The notes: generated by a model from the sequence alone, not told the origin. A stretch of DNA of 64,000 bases from Microbacterium hydrothermale (GCF_004854025.1 NZ_STGM01000003.1:62001-126000); one strand, 5' to 3'. Positions 52,012 through 62,079 are shown, counted from the stretch's first letter. Numbers and translations: made by a program.

Positions 52012-53286
52012 TCAGACCTCGACGCCGTCCTTCCACACCCGCCGCACGAGCGGAACGCCGGGCCGGTAGGCCAGATGCACGCGGCTGGGCGCCTCGAGCA
52101 GCACGAGGTCGGCCCGCGCTCCCGGGGCGATGCGTCCGACGTCGGTGCGCCGCAGGGCGCGCGCTCCCCCGGCCGTCGCCGCCCACACGGCCTCGGCCGG
52201 TGTCATCCCCATCTCGCGCACCGCGAGGGCGATCATGAGCGGCATCGAACTGGTGAAGCTCGAGCCGGGGTTGCAGTCGCTCGCCAGGGCCACGGTCACT
52301 CCCGCTTCGAGCAGACGCCGCGCGTCGGGGTAGGGCTGGCGCGTCGAGAACTCGACGCCCGGCAGCAGGGTCGCGACGGTGGTGGACGCGGCGAGCGCCG
52401 ACACGTCGTCGTCGGTCAAGTAGGTGCAGTGGTCGACGGCCGCGGCCCCCGATGCGACCGCGAGGGCCACCCCGTCGCCGTAGCCGAGCTGGTTCCCGTG
52501 CACCCGGATGCCGAGCCCCCGCGCGCGACCCGCGTCGAGCACGCGCCGGGACTGGTCGGCTGTGAACGCCCCGTCTTCGCAGAACACGTCGATCCAGCGC
52601 GCGAAGGGAGCCGCAGCCTCGAGCATCGCGCCGGTGACGAGGGCGACGTAGTCGTCGGGCCGTCCCGCGAACTCGGCAGGGACGACGTGCGCGCCGAGGA
52701 AGGTCACCTCGTCGGTCACCTCCGCCGCGAGGCGCGCCAGCCGTGTCTCGGTCTCGACGTCGAGGCCGTAGCCGGTCTTGATCTCGAGCGTCGTGGTGCC
52801 CTGCGCGCGGCACTCGTCGACGAGCGCGCGCAGGCGCCGGCGGAGGTCGTCGTCGGAGGCGGCGCGCGTGGCCGACACGGTGGTGCGGATGCCGCCGGCG
52901 GCATACGACCGTCCGGCCATCCGCGCGGCGAATTCGTCCGCGCGGTCTCCCGCGAACACGAGGTGCGAGTGGCTGTCGACGAAGCCCGGGACGACGGCGC
53001 GACCGGCGGCGTCCACGACGGGGAGGCCGTCGCGACCGGGACGATGCGCGCTCGAGGTGGCGGCATCCGTCGTTCCGACCCAGGCGACGCGTCCCGCGTG
53101 CACGCGCACCGCGGCGTCGCGGATCGTGCCGCACGGGTCGCCCGCGTCGGCGACGTTCGTGGTCAGTTCGGCGATGGCGGTCAGCCAGAAGGAGTCCGTC
53201 GCGGGCGCGCCCGCCACCTCCGTGCCTCCCGCCGCCTCCGCGCCGCTCACCACCTCCGCGCCGCTCCCCGCACCGGCCCCGCTCAC
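52012..53286 (-). CDS. hutI: Imidazolonepropionase HutI
   Basis: This is the zinc amidohydrolase of histidine degradation, opening 4-imidazolone-5-propionate to N-formimidoyl-glutamate. [16 protein letters not shown] gives the HxH metal site, [13 protein letters not shown] the substrate region, [10 protein letters not shown] a metal His, DHCTYL another His and [22 protein letters not shown] the catalytic Asp. The GTG at 53286 overlaps the hutU stop (GTGA). This gives about 424 residues, with roughly 30 Ala/Gly/Val-rich residues before the normal beginning ([12 protein letters not shown]). The extension contains GCTCACCAC twice, 36 bp apart, so a later GTG could be the true start. It is the last gene of hutHUI. 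Confidence 0.93.
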   Translation of the reverse strand: MSGAGAGSGAEVVSGAEAAGGTEVAGAPATDSFWLTAIAELTTNVADAGDPCGTIRDAAVRVHAGRVAWVGTTDAATSSAHRPGRDGLPVVDAAGRAVVPGFVDSHSHLVFAGDRADEFAARMAGRSYAAGGIRTTVSATRAASDDDLRRRLRALVDECRAQGTTTLEIKTGYGLDVETETRLARLAAEVTDEVTFLGAHVVPAEFAGRPDDYVALVTGAMLEAAAPFARWIDVFCEDGAFTADQSRRVLDAGRARGLGIRVHGNQLGYGDGVALAVASGAAAVDHCTYLTDDDVSALAASTTVATLLPGVEFSTRQPYPDARRLLEAGVTVALASDCNPGSSFTSSMPLMIALAVREMGMTPAEAVWAATAGGARALRRTDVGRIAPGARADLVLLEAPSRVHLAYRPGVPLVRRVWKDGVEV

Positions 53287-55025
53287 CACATCGGCACCGT
53301 CAGTCCACGCTCGGCCGCCACCTCGCGGGCGCGGTCGTACCCCGCGTCCACGTGTCGCATGACGCCGGTGCCGGGGTCGTTCACCAGCACGCGCGCGAGC
53401 TTCTCGGCGGCGAGGTCCGACCCGTCGGCCACGCACACCTGCCCGGCGTGGATGCTGCGACCGATGCCGACGCCCCCGCCGTGGTGGATCGACACCCACG
53501 ACGCCCCGCTCGCGGTGTTGAGCAGCGCGTTCAGCAGCGGCCAGTCGGCGATCGCGTCCGACCCGTCGGCCATGGCCTCGGTCTCGCGGTAGGGGGAGGC
53601 GACGGATCCCGCGTCGAGGTGGTCTCGACCGATCACGATCGGCCCCGACAGCTCGCCCGAGGCGACCATCTCGTTGAACTTCAGCCCCGCGAGGTGGCGC
53701 TCCTGGTAACCGAGCCAGCAGATGCGCGCCGGCAACCCCTCGAAGTGCACCTGCTCGCCCGCCTTCTCGAGCCAGCGGTGCAGGGCCGTGTCGTGCGGGA
53801 AGAGTTCGGCCACCGCCCGATCGGTCTTGGCGATGTCCTCGGGGTCTCCCGACAGCGCGACCCAGCGGAACGGTCCCTTCCCCTCGGCGAAGAGCGGGCG
53901 GATGTACGCCGGCACGAACCCCGGGAAGGCGAACGCGCGGTCGTAGCCGCCGAGCTCCGCCTCGCGGCGGATCGAGTTGCCGTAGTCGAACACCGCGGCT
54001 CCGGCATCCTGGAATCCGACCATCGCCCGCACGTGAGCGGCCATGCTCTCGCGCGCGCGGCGGGTGAAGTCCTCGGGGTCCCGGGCGGCCTCGGCCTTCC
54101 AGCGATCGACGGCGACGCCGACGGGCAGGTACGACAGCGGGTCGTGCGCGCTCGTCTGATCGGTGACGATGTCGATGGGGATGCCGCGGGCGAGCAGTTC
54201 CGGGAAGATCTCGGCCGCGTTCCCCTCGACGCCGACCGAGAGGGCCTCACCCGCGTCGCGGGCGGCGCTCACCCGGGTGATCGCGGCGTCGAGGTCGTCG
54301 GCGACCTCGTCGAGGTAGCCGTGCGCCACGCGCCGGTCGAGACGAGCGCGGTCGACGTCGACGATGAGCACGGCGCCGCCGTTCATCGTCACGGCGAGCG
54401 GCTGGGCGCCGCCCATGCCGCCGCAGCCGGCGGTGAGGGTGAGAGTGCCCTCGAGGGACTCCCGCCCGAGCGAGCGCGCCACGGCCGCGAAGGTCTCGTA
54501 GGTGCCCTGCAGGATGCCCTGCGTGCCGATATAGATCCACGAGCCCGCGGTCATCTGCCCGTACATCGTGAGCCCGAGGTCTTCGAGCCGGCGGAACTCG
54601 GGCCACGTCGCCCAGTCGCCGACGAGGTTCGAGTTCGCGATGAGCACGCGCGGCGCCCACTCGTGCGTGCGGAAGACGCCGACGGGCTTCCCCGACTGCA
54701 CGAGCAGCGTCTCGTCGGGTTCGAGGTCGTCGAGCGTGCGCACGATCGCGTCGTAGGCCGCCCACGACCGGGCAGCCCGCCCGGTTCCGCCGTAGACGAC
54801 GAGGTCATCGGGGCGCTCGGCCACCTCGGGATCGAGGTTGTTCATGAGCATCCGCTTGGCGGCTTCCGCCCCCCAGCTCTTCGCGGAGCGGGCGGCGCCG
54901 CGGGGCGCGTGGATCGCAGAGCGGCGAGCGGATGCGGCGGCCTCGGCTCCGGACTCGGCCCCGGCCTCGCCGCGCGACGGCGTCGCAGAATCCGGGGTCG
55001 ACGCGGGGAGGGTGGTGTCGGTCAT
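53283..55025 (-). CDS. hutU: Urocanate hydratase HutU
   Basis: This 580-residue enzyme hydrates urocanate to imidazolonepropionate, using tightly bound NAD+. [31 protein letters not shown] begins the conserved core. [21 protein letters not shown] is the NAD-binding Gly-rich segment, with [15 protein letters not shown] before it. [26 protein letters not shown] and [17 protein letters not shown] are active-site stretches. About 40 residues of Ala/Ser/Glu-rich sequence precede the usual start [21 protein letters not shown]. The ATG at 55025 has GGAG 9 nt upstream. It lies between hutH (37-bp gap) and hutI (4-bp overlap). Confidence 0.96.
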   Translation of the reverse strand: MTDTTLPASTPDSATPSRGEAGAESGAEAAASARRSAIHAPRGAARSAKSWGAEAAKRMLMNNLDPEVAERPDDLVVYGGTGRAARSWAAYDAIVRTLDDLEPDETLLVQSGKPVGVFRTHEWAPRVLIANSNLVGDWATWPEFRRLEDLGLTMYGQMTAGSWIYIGTQGILQGTYETFAAVARSLGRESLEGTLTLTAGCGGMGGAQPLAVTMNGGAVLIVDVDRARLDRRVAHGYLDEVADDLDAAITRVSAARDAGEALSVGVEGNAAEIFPELLARGIPIDIVTDQTSAHDPLSYLPVGVAVDRWKAEAARDPEDFTRRARESMAAHVRAMVGFQDAGAAVFDYGNSIRREAELGGYDRAFAFPGFVPAYIRPLFAEGKGPFRWVALSGDPEDIAKTDRAVAELFPHDTALHRWLEKAGEQVHFEGLPARICWLGYQERHLAGLKFNEMVASGELSGPIVIGRDHLDAGSVASPYRETEAMADGSDAIADWPLLNALLNTASGASWVSIHHGGGVGIGRSIHAGQVCVADGSDLAAEKLARVLVNDPGTGVMRHVDAGYDRAREVAAERGLTVPMW

Positions 55026-55062
55026 GGCGTGATCTCCTTCGATCGGACGGAACGGACGGGGG

Positions 55063-56619
55063 TCAGCCGCGGGAGGCGACGAGCTCGGTCGCGGCCTGCT
55101 CGGTCGCTGCGCGCGCGATCGCGCCCGAGGCGACGAGGTCGGCGACCGCCTCGATCTCGGGCGAGACGAAGCGGTCGGGGCCGAGGCCCTCGACGCGGCC
55201 GCGGACGACGTCGCGCACCGCCCCGGTGGCCGCCGCGGGCTGCAGGGGCGCGCGCAGGTCGAGGGCGCGGCATCCGGTGAGCACCTCGATCGCGAGGACG
55301 CGGGCGAGGCCGTCGATCGCGCGCCGGAGCTTGCGGGCGCCGGCCCATCCCATCGACACGTGATCCTCCTGCATCGCGCTCGAGGGGATCGAGTCGACCG
55401 AGGCCGGAACCGCGAGACGCTTGAGCTCCGACACGATCCCCGCCGCCGCGTACTGGGCGATCATCAGGCCGGAATCCACGCCCACCTCGTCGGCGAGGAA
55501 GGGCGGCAGTCCGTTGCTGCGCGCCACGTCGAGCGCGCGGTCGGTGCGCCGCTCCGACATCGACGCCACGTCGGCCACGGCGATCGCGAGGAAGTCGAGC
55601 ACGTACGCGACGGGTGCGCCGTGGAAGTTGCCGTTCGACTCGACGCGTCCGTCGACCGTGACGACGGGGTTGTCGACGGCGGATGCCAGCTCGCGCTCGG
55701 CGACCTGCGCGGCGTGGGCCATCGTGTCGCGCGCGGCTCCGTGCACCTGCGGGGTGCAGCGCAGCGAGTAGGCGTCCTGAACGCGCGTGCACTCCGGGCC
55801 GCGGTGACTCGCCACGATCGGGGAGCCGGCGAGGAAGGAGCGCAGGTTCGCGGCGGACGCGGCCTGTCCGAGTTGCGGGCGGAGCGCCATGAGATCGGCC
55901 GCGAAGACGGCATCCGTCCCGAGCTGCGACTCGATCGAGATCGCCGCCGCGACGTCGGCGGTGGTGAGCAGCATCTCGAGGTCGTGCAGGGCGAGCAGCA
56001 GCATGCCGAGCATGCCGTCGGTGCCGTTGATGAGGGCGAGGCCCTCCTTCTCGCGCAGCGCGACGGGCGCGATGCCCGCCGCGGCGAGGGCGTCGGCGGC
56101 CGGGAGCGCTCGCCCCGCGGCGTCGCGCACCTCCCCCTCGCCCATCACGGCGAGCGCGACGTGCGACAGCGGCGCGAGATCGCCCGAGCAGCCGAGCGAG
56201 CCGTACTCGCGCACGACCGGGGTGATCCCGGCGTTCAGCAGGCCCGCGTAGGTCTCGACGACGACGGGGCGCACGCCCGTGCGGCCGGTCGCGAGGGTCT
56301 GCAGGCGCAGCAGCATGAGGGCGCGCACGACCTCGCGCTCGACCTCGGCACCGGTTCCCGCGGCGTGCGAGCGGATGAGGCTCGCCTGCAGCTGGGCGCG
56401 CCGGTCTTCGGCGATGAAGGTGGTCGCAAGCGCCCCGAAGCCGGTCGAGATGCCGTAGTGCGGCTGCGGGTCGTCGGCAAGACCCTCGATGAGCGCCCGG
56501 GTGTCGGCCACGCGCTGCAGGGCGTCGGCGTCGACGACCACGCGCGCGTCGTGGCGCGCGACCTGGACGACCTCGCGCGGGGTGAGGGGGGTGGATCCGA
56601 CGGTGACGCTCGTGTGCAT
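55063..56619 (-). CDS. hutH: Histidine ammonia-lyase HutH
   Basis: The 518-residue enzyme removes ammonia from histidine to give urocanate, the first step of the pathway. The N-terminal segment [21 protein letters not shown] has the catalytic Tyr. The MIO prosthetic group forms from a Cys-Ser-Gly triad in [25 protein letters not shown], where most relatives have Ala-Ser-Gly. [20 protein letters not shown] and [16 protein letters not shown] complete the signature. The ATG at 56619 is preceded on the minus strand by TGGAAT ending 6 nt away. It is divergent from an IclR regulator, with a perfect inverted repeat in between, and heads hutHUI. Confidence 0.96.
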   Translation of the reverse strand: MHTSVTVGSTPLTPREVVQVARHDARVVVDADALQRVADTRALIEGLADDPQPHYGISTGFGALATTFIAEDRRAQLQASLIRSHAAGTGAEVEREVVRALMLLRLQTLATGRTGVRPVVVETYAGLLNAGITPVVREYGSLGCSGDLAPLSHVALAVMGEGEVRDAAGRALPAADALAAAGIAPVALREKEGLALINGTDGMLGMLLLALHDLEMLLTTADVAAAISIESQLGTDAVFAADLMALRPQLGQAASAANLRSFLAGSPIVASHRGPECTRVQDAYSLRCTPQVHGAARDTMAHAAQVAERELASAVDNPVVTVDGRVESNGNFHGAPVAYVLDFLAIAVADVASMSERRTDRALDVARSNGLPPFLADEVGVDSGLMIAQYAAAGIVSELKRLAVPASVDSIPSSAMQEDHVSMGWAGARKLRRAIDGLARVLAIEVLTGCRALDLRAPLQPAAATGAVRDVVRGRVEGLGPDRFVSPEIEAVADLVASGAIARAATEQAATELVASRG

Positions 56620-56660
56620 GAGGCGATTCCACCGCGTCCGCTGTCGCGGAACGACGGGGT

Positions 56661-56688
56661 TCTGGCATCCTGTGTCTGTCATGCCAGA
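56661..56688. promoter_or_regulatory. Inverted repeat at the hutH/iclR divergence
   Basis: TCTGGCAT (56661-56668) and ATGCCAGA (56681-56688) are perfect 8-bp arms with a 12-bp spacer. The right arm covers the iclR start codon. It is the likely IclR binding site controlling both directions. Confidence 0.65.
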
Positions 56689-57454
56689 CAATCTCCGCCC
56701 GCAGGTCCCCGCCGCCGATCAGACGCTGCGGATCCTCTCGCTGCTCGCGCGTCAACCCGGCCCGATGGCTGCGCAGACGATGGCGACGACCCTCGGCATC
56801 CCCCGCTCGAGCGTGTACCACCTGCTCTCCACCCTCGAGCAGCACGGGTACGTCGTGCACCTGCCCGGAGATCGCCGGTGGGGCCTGGGCACGGCGGCGT
56901 TCGAGCTCGGCGGCGGCTACGCCCGGCAGCAGCCGCTCGCCCGCCTCGGCCGACCGCTGCTCGCCGCCCTGTCGGATCGCGTCGGCGAGAGCGCGCACCT
57001 CGCCGTGCTCGCCGGTCGCGACGTGCTGTACATCGTCGAGGAGCGCGCGCCCCGCCGCCCCGCGCTCGTGACCGACGTGGGCGTGCGCCTGCCCGCGCAC
57101 CTCACCGCCACGGGTCGGGCGATGCTCGCCGCGCTCCCCCGCGAGCAGGTGCGCGCGCTCTTCCCGGATGCCACCGCCCTCACCCAGCGCCACGGCCTGG
57201 GCCCCGCGACCCCGCGCGCGCTGCGCGAGGTGCTCCGGGAGGTGCGCGCGGCCGGCTACGCGAGCGAGAACGGCGAGGTCACCCCCGGATTCCGCTCCGT
57301 CGCCGCGGCGGTGCTCGACCACGCCGGCTGGCCCGCCGCGGCCGTGGCGATCACGTGGCCGGCCGACGGACCGCCGCACGATGCCGCGGCGCTGGCGTCC
57401 GCGGCATCCGCCACCGCCGCCGAGCTCGCCCGCCGCATCGGCCGCCCCGCCTGA
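56681..57454 (+). CDS. IclR family regulator of histidine utilisation
   Basis: The 257-residue IclR-type protein has an N-terminal winged helix, AADQTLRILSLLARQPGPMAAQTMATTLGIPRSSVYHLLSTLEQHGYVVHLPGDRRWGLG. A GAF-like effector domain follows, with SAHLAVLAGRDVLYIVEE, LPAHLTATGRAMLAALP and the C-terminal RAAGYASENGEVTPGFRSVAAAVLDHAGWPAAAVAI. It probably senses urocanate or histidine and controls the divergent hutHUI operon and itself; this is inferred from position. Its ATG lies inside the right arm of an inverted repeat, so binding there would block its own expression. A bidirectional terminator follows. Confidence 0.9.
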   Translation: MPDNLRPQVPAADQTLRILSLLARQPGPMAAQTMATTLGIPRSSVYHLLSTLEQHGYVVHLPGDRRWGLGTAAFELGGGYARQQPLARLGRPLLAALSDRVGESAHLAVLAGRDVLYIVEERAPRRPALVTDVGVRLPAHLTATGRAMLAALPREQVRALFPDATALTQRHGLGPATPRALREVLREVRAAGYASENGEVTPGFRSVAAAVLDHAGWPAAAVAITWPADGPPHDAAALASAASATAAELARRIGRPA

Positions 57455-57487
57455 TCCGGGCCGACCGCCCTGCCGTTCCCGCCGAAT

Positions 57488-57544
57488 GTCCGCAACACCC
57501 GGACGGTCGTCAGGTCCGCCCGGGTGTTTTGGACAGTCAGCGGT
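57488..57544. terminator. Bidirectional terminator between iclR and lacI-type genes
   Basis: GTCC-GC-AACACCCGG (57488-57502) pairs with CCGGGTGTT-TT-GGAC (57530-57544). The 9-bp core is perfect. A TTTT run follows the core on the plus strand. Confidence 0.72.
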
Positions 57545-57577
57545 GGTTCTCGTCCACCCGCACCCGAGCGCCGTGCC

Positions 57578-58582
57578 TCAGCGCACGACGAGCCGCGGTT
57601 CCACGAGCACGTGCGCGGCGCCGGCGGTCGCGGCGCGCGGGGCAACGACCGTCCCGTCTCCCATGAGCAGTTCGAGCACCCCGGATGCCACCCGCTCGGG
57701 CAGCTGCTCGACACTCGACAGTCCGAGGGCCTCGGCCGCCGGGGTGTTGTCGAAGCCCACGATGCGCACGTCGGTGCGCCGGGCCAAGGCCGTGGCCAGG
57801 TGCGCGCCGATCGCGAGGGAGTCGCTCGCGCACACGATGGCGTCGACGTCGGATCGAGTCGCGAGCTCCGCCGCGACGGCGTCGCGAGCGAGGGAGACGC
57901 TGTCTTCGACGACCCAGCGCGGTCCGCGCGCGGCTCCGACGCTCTCGCGCCACCCGCGTTCGCGCTCGTCGCCCGTCCCCGAGCCCTCGGGCCAGCCGAG
58001 GAAGGCGACGCGCCGCGCCCCGTCGACCTCGAGCAGGTGGGTGGTCGCCGCCCGCGTCCCGGCGGCGCCGTCGACGTCGACCCACAGGTGCGCGGGGGCT
58101 TCGACGTCGTCCTCGCCCCACGGTCGACCGAACGACACGAACGGCAGACCCCGCGCGTTCAGCCACCCGGTGCGGGGGTCGCCGTGGAAGGTTCCGGTGA
58201 TGACGACGGCATCCACTTCTCCCCCCTCCAGCAGGTCGGAGAGCCGGTCGATCTCCTCTTCGGCGGTGCGCGCGGCGTAGAGCAGCACGCGCATGTCGCG
58301 CTCGCCCGCGCTCTCGGTGAGGGCGTGGACGAAGCGGTCGAGCACGACCCCGGCGATGCCTCCCGCGTAGGGATCGAGGTGGATGCCGATGGTGGAGCTG
58401 CGGCGCGTGCGCAGGCGCCGCGCGGCGGCGTGCGGGCGGTAGCCGAGCTCGGCGATCGCGGCCTCCACGCGCAGCCGCGTGGTCTCGCGCACGATGTCGG
58501 GGGTGTTGACGACGTTCGATACGGTCTGGCGGGAGACCCCCGCCACGCGGGCGACGTCGTCGACGGTGGGCGCTTTCATCAT
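57578..58582 (-). CDS. LacI family transcriptional regulator of the downstream sugar operon
   Basis: The 334-residue repressor has the helix-turn-helix PTVDDVARVAGVSRQTVSNVV and hinge GYRPHAAARRLRTRRSSTIG. Its effector domain shows IGIHLDPYAGGIAGVVLDRFVHAL, FVSFGRPWGEDD, AIVCASDSLAIGAHLATAL and DVRIVGFDNTPAAEALGL. It diverges from the ABC importer and glycosidase genes. Their promoter has the perfect palindrome TTTGAACGTTCAAA, a plausible site for it. The ATG at 58582 (or the adjacent 58579) follows GGAGG at good spacing. Its inducer is probably an oligosaccharide taken up by that importer. Confidence 0.92.
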   Translation of the reverse strand: MMKAPTVDDVARVAGVSRQTVSNVVNTPDIVRETTRLRVEAAIAELGYRPHAAARRLRTRRSSTIGIHLDPYAGGIAGVVLDRFVHALTESAGERDMRVLLYAARTAEEEIDRLSDLLEGGEVDAVVITGTFHGDPRTGWLNARGLPFVSFGRPWGEDDVEAPAHLWVDVDGAAGTRAATTHLLEVDGARRVAFLGWPEGSGTGDERERGWRESVGAARGPRWVVEDSVSLARDAVAAELATRSDVDAIVCASDSLAIGAHLATALARRTDVRIVGFDNTPAAEALGLSSVEQLPERVASGVLELLMGDGTVVAPRAATAGAAHVLVEPRLVVR

Positions 58583-58693
58583 CGCCGTCCTCCCCTCTCC
58601 GCGATCCGGGTCCCTTACCGCGGGCGCCTGCGTGCGCGGCGCGGTGCGCGCCCTCGCGGTCTCGTCAGCCTAAAGGGTCGGCGCCGCGACGGC

Positions 58694-58750
58694 TTGACAC
58701 GTGGCCCCGCCGTTCCTTACCTTTGTCGAACCGTCATTTGAACGTTCAAA
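58694..58750 (+). promoter_or_regulatory. Promoter and LacI operator of the sugar ABC/glycosidase operon
   Basis: TTGACA (58694-58699) and TACCTT (58718-58723) are 18 nt apart. The 14-bp perfect palindrome TTTGAACGTTCAAA (58737-58750) lies just downstream of the predicted start, where a repressor would block transcription. Confidence 0.78.
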
Positions 58751-58807
58751 AAGACGGCCCTCCGAGCACCCGGAGGGGTCGCATGCCTCATCGAAGGAGA
58801 GAGACAC

Positions 58808-60046
58808 ATGACACGGCACCCTGTCCGCCTCTGGCTCACCGCCGGCGCCCTACTCGCCACCGGAGCCCTCACGCTCACCGCCTGCGGCTCGGGCTTCAAC
58901 GACACCCCGGGCGAAGGCCAGGCCTCGGGCGGCGGCAAGCTCACCCTGCTGATCGGCTCCTCGGGCGACGCCGAGACCCAGGCCGTCACCGACGCCGTCG
59001 CCGCGTGGAGCGAGCAGTCGGGCGTCGAAGCCGAGGTCCAGACCGCCAACGACCTCCCCCAGCAGCTCTCGCAGGGCTTCGCCGCGGGCTCCCCGCCGGA
59101 CCTGTTCTACCTCGCCCCCGAGGCCCTCGCCGGCTACGCCGCGAACGGCTCGATCCAGGCGTACGGCGACGACCTGTCGAACAAGAGCGACTTCTACCCC
59201 TCGCTCGTCGACAACTTCACCGTCGACGGTCAGTTCTTCTGCGCCCCCAAGGACTTCTCCACGCTCGCGCTGATCATCAACACCGACCTGTGGGCGGCGG
59301 CGGGACTCACGGATGCCGACATCCCCACGACGTGGGACCAGTTGGCATCCGTCGCCCAGAAGCTCACCACCGACGGCCGCGTGGGCCTGGCGTTCGGCGC
59401 CGAGTACCAGCGCGTGGGCGCGTTCATGGCCCAGGCCGGCGGCGGACTCGTCACCGACGGCAAGGCCACCGCCGACAGCGCCGCCAACGTCGAGGCGCTC
59501 GACTACGTCAAGACGCACCTCAACGACGGCACCTTCGCCTTCGCCTCCGACGTGGGCGCGGGTTGGGGCGGCGAGGCGTTCGGCACCCAGAAGGCCGCGA
59601 TGGTCATCGAGGGCAACTGGATCTCGGGCGCGATGTCGGCCGACTACCCCACCGTGAAGTACCAGGTCGCCGAGCTCCCCGCGGGCCCCGGCGGCAAGGG
59701 CACGCTGCAGTTCACCAACTGCTGGGGCATGGCCGCCGACAGCGGCAACCAGGAGCAGGCCCGCTCTCTCGTGGAGTACCTGACCGGCACCGACCAGCAG
59801 CTGGCCTTCTCGAAGGCGTTCGGCCCGATGCCCTCGATCCAGTCGGCCGCCGACGCCTGGTCGACCGCCAACCCCGACAAGACCGCGTTCCTCGCCGGCG
59901 CCGACTACGCGCAGTTCCCGCCGAACATGGCCGGTGCCGCCGATGTCATCACCGACTTCAACGCGCAGCTGGAGTCGCTGAAGACCGGCGACCCGCAGGC
60001 GCTGCTGAAGACGGCGCAGTCCAACCTCGAGGCGATCGTCAAGTAA
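58808..60046 (+). CDS. Sugar ABC transporter substrate-binding lipoprotein
   Basis: The 412-residue protein has a lipoprotein signal (RLWLTAGALLATGALTLTACGSG) and the fold of extracellular solute-binding family 1. KLTLLIGSSGDAETQAVTDAVAAWSEQSGVEAEVQ, PPDLFYLAPEALAGYAANGSI, CAPKDFSTLALIINTDLWAAAG and AAMVIEGNWISGAM are typical of oligosaccharide-binding proteins. It delivers a sugar to the two permeases that follow. The ATPase is not encoded here, so a shared MsiK-type ATPase elsewhere is likely, as usual in actinobacteria. AAGGAGAG precedes the ATG. The gene is controlled by a LacI-type operator upstream. Confidence 0.93.
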   Translation: MTRHPVRLWLTAGALLATGALTLTACGSGFNDTPGEGQASGGGKLTLLIGSSGDAETQAVTDAVAAWSEQSGVEAEVQTANDLPQQLSQGFAAGSPPDLFYLAPEALAGYAANGSIQAYGDDLSNKSDFYPSLVDNFTVDGQFFCAPKDFSTLALIINTDLWAAAGLTDADIPTTWDQLASVAQKLTTDGRVGLAFGAEYQRVGAFMAQAGGGLVTDGKATADSAANVEALDYVKTHLNDGTFAFASDVGAGWGGEAFGTQKAAMVIEGNWISGAMSADYPTVKYQVAELPAGPGGKGTLQFTNCWGMAADSGNQEQARSLVEYLTGTDQQLAFSKAFGPMPSIQSAADAWSTANPDKTAFLAGADYAQFPPNMAGAADVITDFNAQLESLKTGDPQALLKTAQSNLEAIVK

Positions 60047-60058
60047 GCGACCCCCCTC

Positions 60059-61168
60059 ATGAGTGCTCTCACCACAGCGCCGCGTCGCGCCGGGTCCCCC
60101 TCCGCGGGGATCCGGCGCGGCGAGGCCGCCGCCGGCTGGCTCTTCACCGCCCCCGTGCTGATCATCCTGGGCGTGTTCCTGCTCGTCCCCGTGCTGATGG
60201 CGTTGTGGGTGAGCTTCTCTGACTGGACCGGACGCGGCAGTCCCTTCTCCCCGAGCGTCGGCTTCGTCGGCCTCGATAACTACGCCGCCGTCACCACCGG
60301 CGGCGGGCTCGCCGAGCGCGACTTCGGCACGGCCCTGCGCAACAACGCCTGGTACGTGCTGCTGGTCGTCCCCCTGCAGACGGCCCTCTCGCTCTTCCTC
60401 GCGGTGCTCGTCAACCGCGCGGTCCTGCGGGGTCGCGGCCTCTTCCGCACCGCCTTCTACTTCCCCTCCGTGACCAGCTCGGTCGCCATCACGGTGCTGT
60501 GGCTCTTCCTCTTCTCGGCATCCGGTGCCGTCAACGAGGTGCTGTCGTGGCTGGGCATCAACGGCCCCAACTGGTTCAGCGACCCCTCGGGCGTCGTGCA
60601 CAACCTGCTCGCCGCGGTCGGCGTCACCAGCGGTCCCGCCGTCCTCACCGGCAACACGATGCTGGGCGTGTCGTGGTGGGACTGGCTCGCCGGACCCTCG
60701 GTGGCGATGTCGGCGTTCATCCTCATGGCGGTGTTCACGACCTCGGGCACCTTCATGCTCCTGTTCATCGCGGGCCTGCAGAACATCGGCGCCGACGTGC
60801 AGGAGGCCGCGATGATGGACGGCGCGAACGGCTGGCAGCGCTTCTGGCGCGTGACCCTGCCGCAGCTCAAGCCCGTGCTCTTCACCGTGCTGACGCTCGG
60901 GCTCATCGGCACCTGGCAGGTGTTCGACCAGATCTACACCGGAACCCAGGGCGGCCCCGGAAAGACCACCCTCACCCCGGCCTACCTCAGCTACTCGTCG
61001 GCGTTCCTCTCGCAGCAGTGGGGCCAGGGCGCGGCGATCGCGTTCGTGCTGTTCGTCATCATCGTCGCGCTGACGATCCTGCAGCGCTTCGTGCTGCGCG
61101 ATCGCCCGGTCTCGCGACGTCGCATCCGCCAGTACGAGGTGCGCGCACAGAAGGGGGTCACGCGATGA
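60059..61168 (+). CDS. Sugar ABC transporter permease (MalF/UgpA type)
   Basis: The 369-residue membrane protein has about six to seven helices. GWLFTAPVLIILGVFLLVPVLMALWVSFSDWTG is the standard first helix of MalF-like permeases. The binding-protein-dependent motif DVQEAAMMDGANGWQRFWRVTLPQLKPVLFTVL is the EAA loop that contacts the ATPase. A periplasmic insert of about 60 residues (the NGPNWFSDPSGVVHNLLAAVG segment) is longer than in minimal relatives. It lies 12 bp after the binding-protein gene and overlaps the second permease by 4 bp. Confidence 0.92.
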   Translation: MSALTTAPRRAGSPSAGIRRGEAAAGWLFTAPVLIILGVFLLVPVLMALWVSFSDWTGRGSPFSPSVGFVGLDNYAAVTTGGGLAERDFGTALRNNAWYVLLVVPLQTALSLFLAVLVNRAVLRGRGLFRTAFYFPSVTSSVAITVLWLFLFSASGAVNEVLSWLGINGPNWFSDPSGVVHNLLAAVGVTSGPAVLTGNTMLGVSWWDWLAGPSVAMSAFILMAVFTTSGTFMLLFIAGLQNIGADVQEAAMMDGANGWQRFWRVTLPQLKPVLFTVLTLGLIGTWQVFDQIYTGTQGGPGKTTLTPAYLSYSSAFLSQQWGQGAAIAFVLFVIIVALTILQRFVLRDRPVSRRRIRQYEVRAQKGVTR

Positions 61169-62079
61169 CCGCCACGGCCTCCCCGCAGACGACCGTCCTC
61201 GCCGAGCAGCGCGTCGACGGCCCCACGCGCCCCGCGAAGCACCGCATGTCGGCCAAGACCCTGCGCTGGCAGATCGGCCTGTACGTGCTGCTGCTCGTGC
61301 TCGCCCTCGTCTACATCTATCCGTTCCTCGTGCAGGTGGCGACGTCGTTCAAGACGGATGCCGCGGCCGCGGCCGACCCGATCTCGCTCGTGCCGCAGCC
61401 CTTCACGTGGGCGGCCTACGAGCGGCTGTTCCTGAACTCGGACTTCCCGGTGTGGTTCGGCAACTCCGTCGTGGTGACGGTGTTCGTCACCCTCGGCCGG
61501 GTGTTCTTCAACTCCCTCGCCGGATACGCGCTCGCGCGCCTGCAGTTCCGCGGACGCGGCATCGTGTTCGCCGGCCTCGTCGCGGTCATGGCCGTGCCGG
61601 CCGTGGTGCTGCTGATCCCGAAGTTCCTCGTGATCAACCAGCTGGGCATGTACGACTCCTACGCGGGCATGATCCTGCCCCTCCTCGTGGATGCCGCGGG
61701 CGTGTTCATCATGAAGAACTTCTTCGAGTCGATCCCGCCGTCCGTCGAGGAGCAGGCCCGCATCGACGGAGCGGGCACCTTCCGCGTGTTCTGGTCGGTC
61801 GTGCTTCCGATGGCGCGACCCGCGCTGATCACGATCGTGATCCTGTCGTTCCAGGGCTCGTGGAACGAGCTCAGCCACTTCGTCATCTCCACCCAGTCGC
61901 CCGAGCTGACCACCCTGACCAAGGGCGTGGCGTCCCTCGCGAGCGGTCAGCTCAGCCAGGGCAGCCAATTCCCCCTCAAACTCGCGGCCGCGGCCCTGAT
62001 GACGATCCCGGTCGCCGTGGTGTTCTTCATCTTCCAGCGCCGCATCATGAACGCCAGCGAAGGAGCCGTCAAAGAATGA
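61165..62079 (+). CDS. Sugar ABC transporter permease (MalG/UgpE type)
   Basis: The 304-residue inner-membrane permease begins with a polar tail of about 40 residues and continues with LYVLLLVLALVYIYPFLVQVATSFK, the MalG-type first helix. VPAVVLLIPKFLVINQLGMYDSYAGMILPLL is conserved, and the EAA loop reads PPSVEEQARIDGAGTFRVFWSVVLPMARPALITI. The C-terminus QRRIMNASEGAVKE is also typical. It pairs with the upstream permease to form the channel. Both its start and its stop overlap neighbours in ATGA, so four genes from the binding protein to the glycosidase form one operon. Confidence 0.92.
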   Translation: MTATASPQTTVLAEQRVDGPTRPAKHRMSAKTLRWQIGLYVLLLVLALVYIYPFLVQVATSFKTDAAAAADPISLVPQPFTWAAYERLFLNSDFPVWFGNSVVVTVFVTLGRVFFNSLAGYALARLQFRGRGIVFAGLVAVMAVPAVVLLIPKFLVINQLGMYDSYAGMILPLLVDAAGVFIMKNFFESIPPSVEEQARIDGAGTFRVFWSVVLPMARPALITIVILSFQGSWNELSHFVISTQSPELTTLTKGVASLASGQLSQGSQFPLKLAAAALMTIPVAVVFFIFQRRIMNASEGAVKE

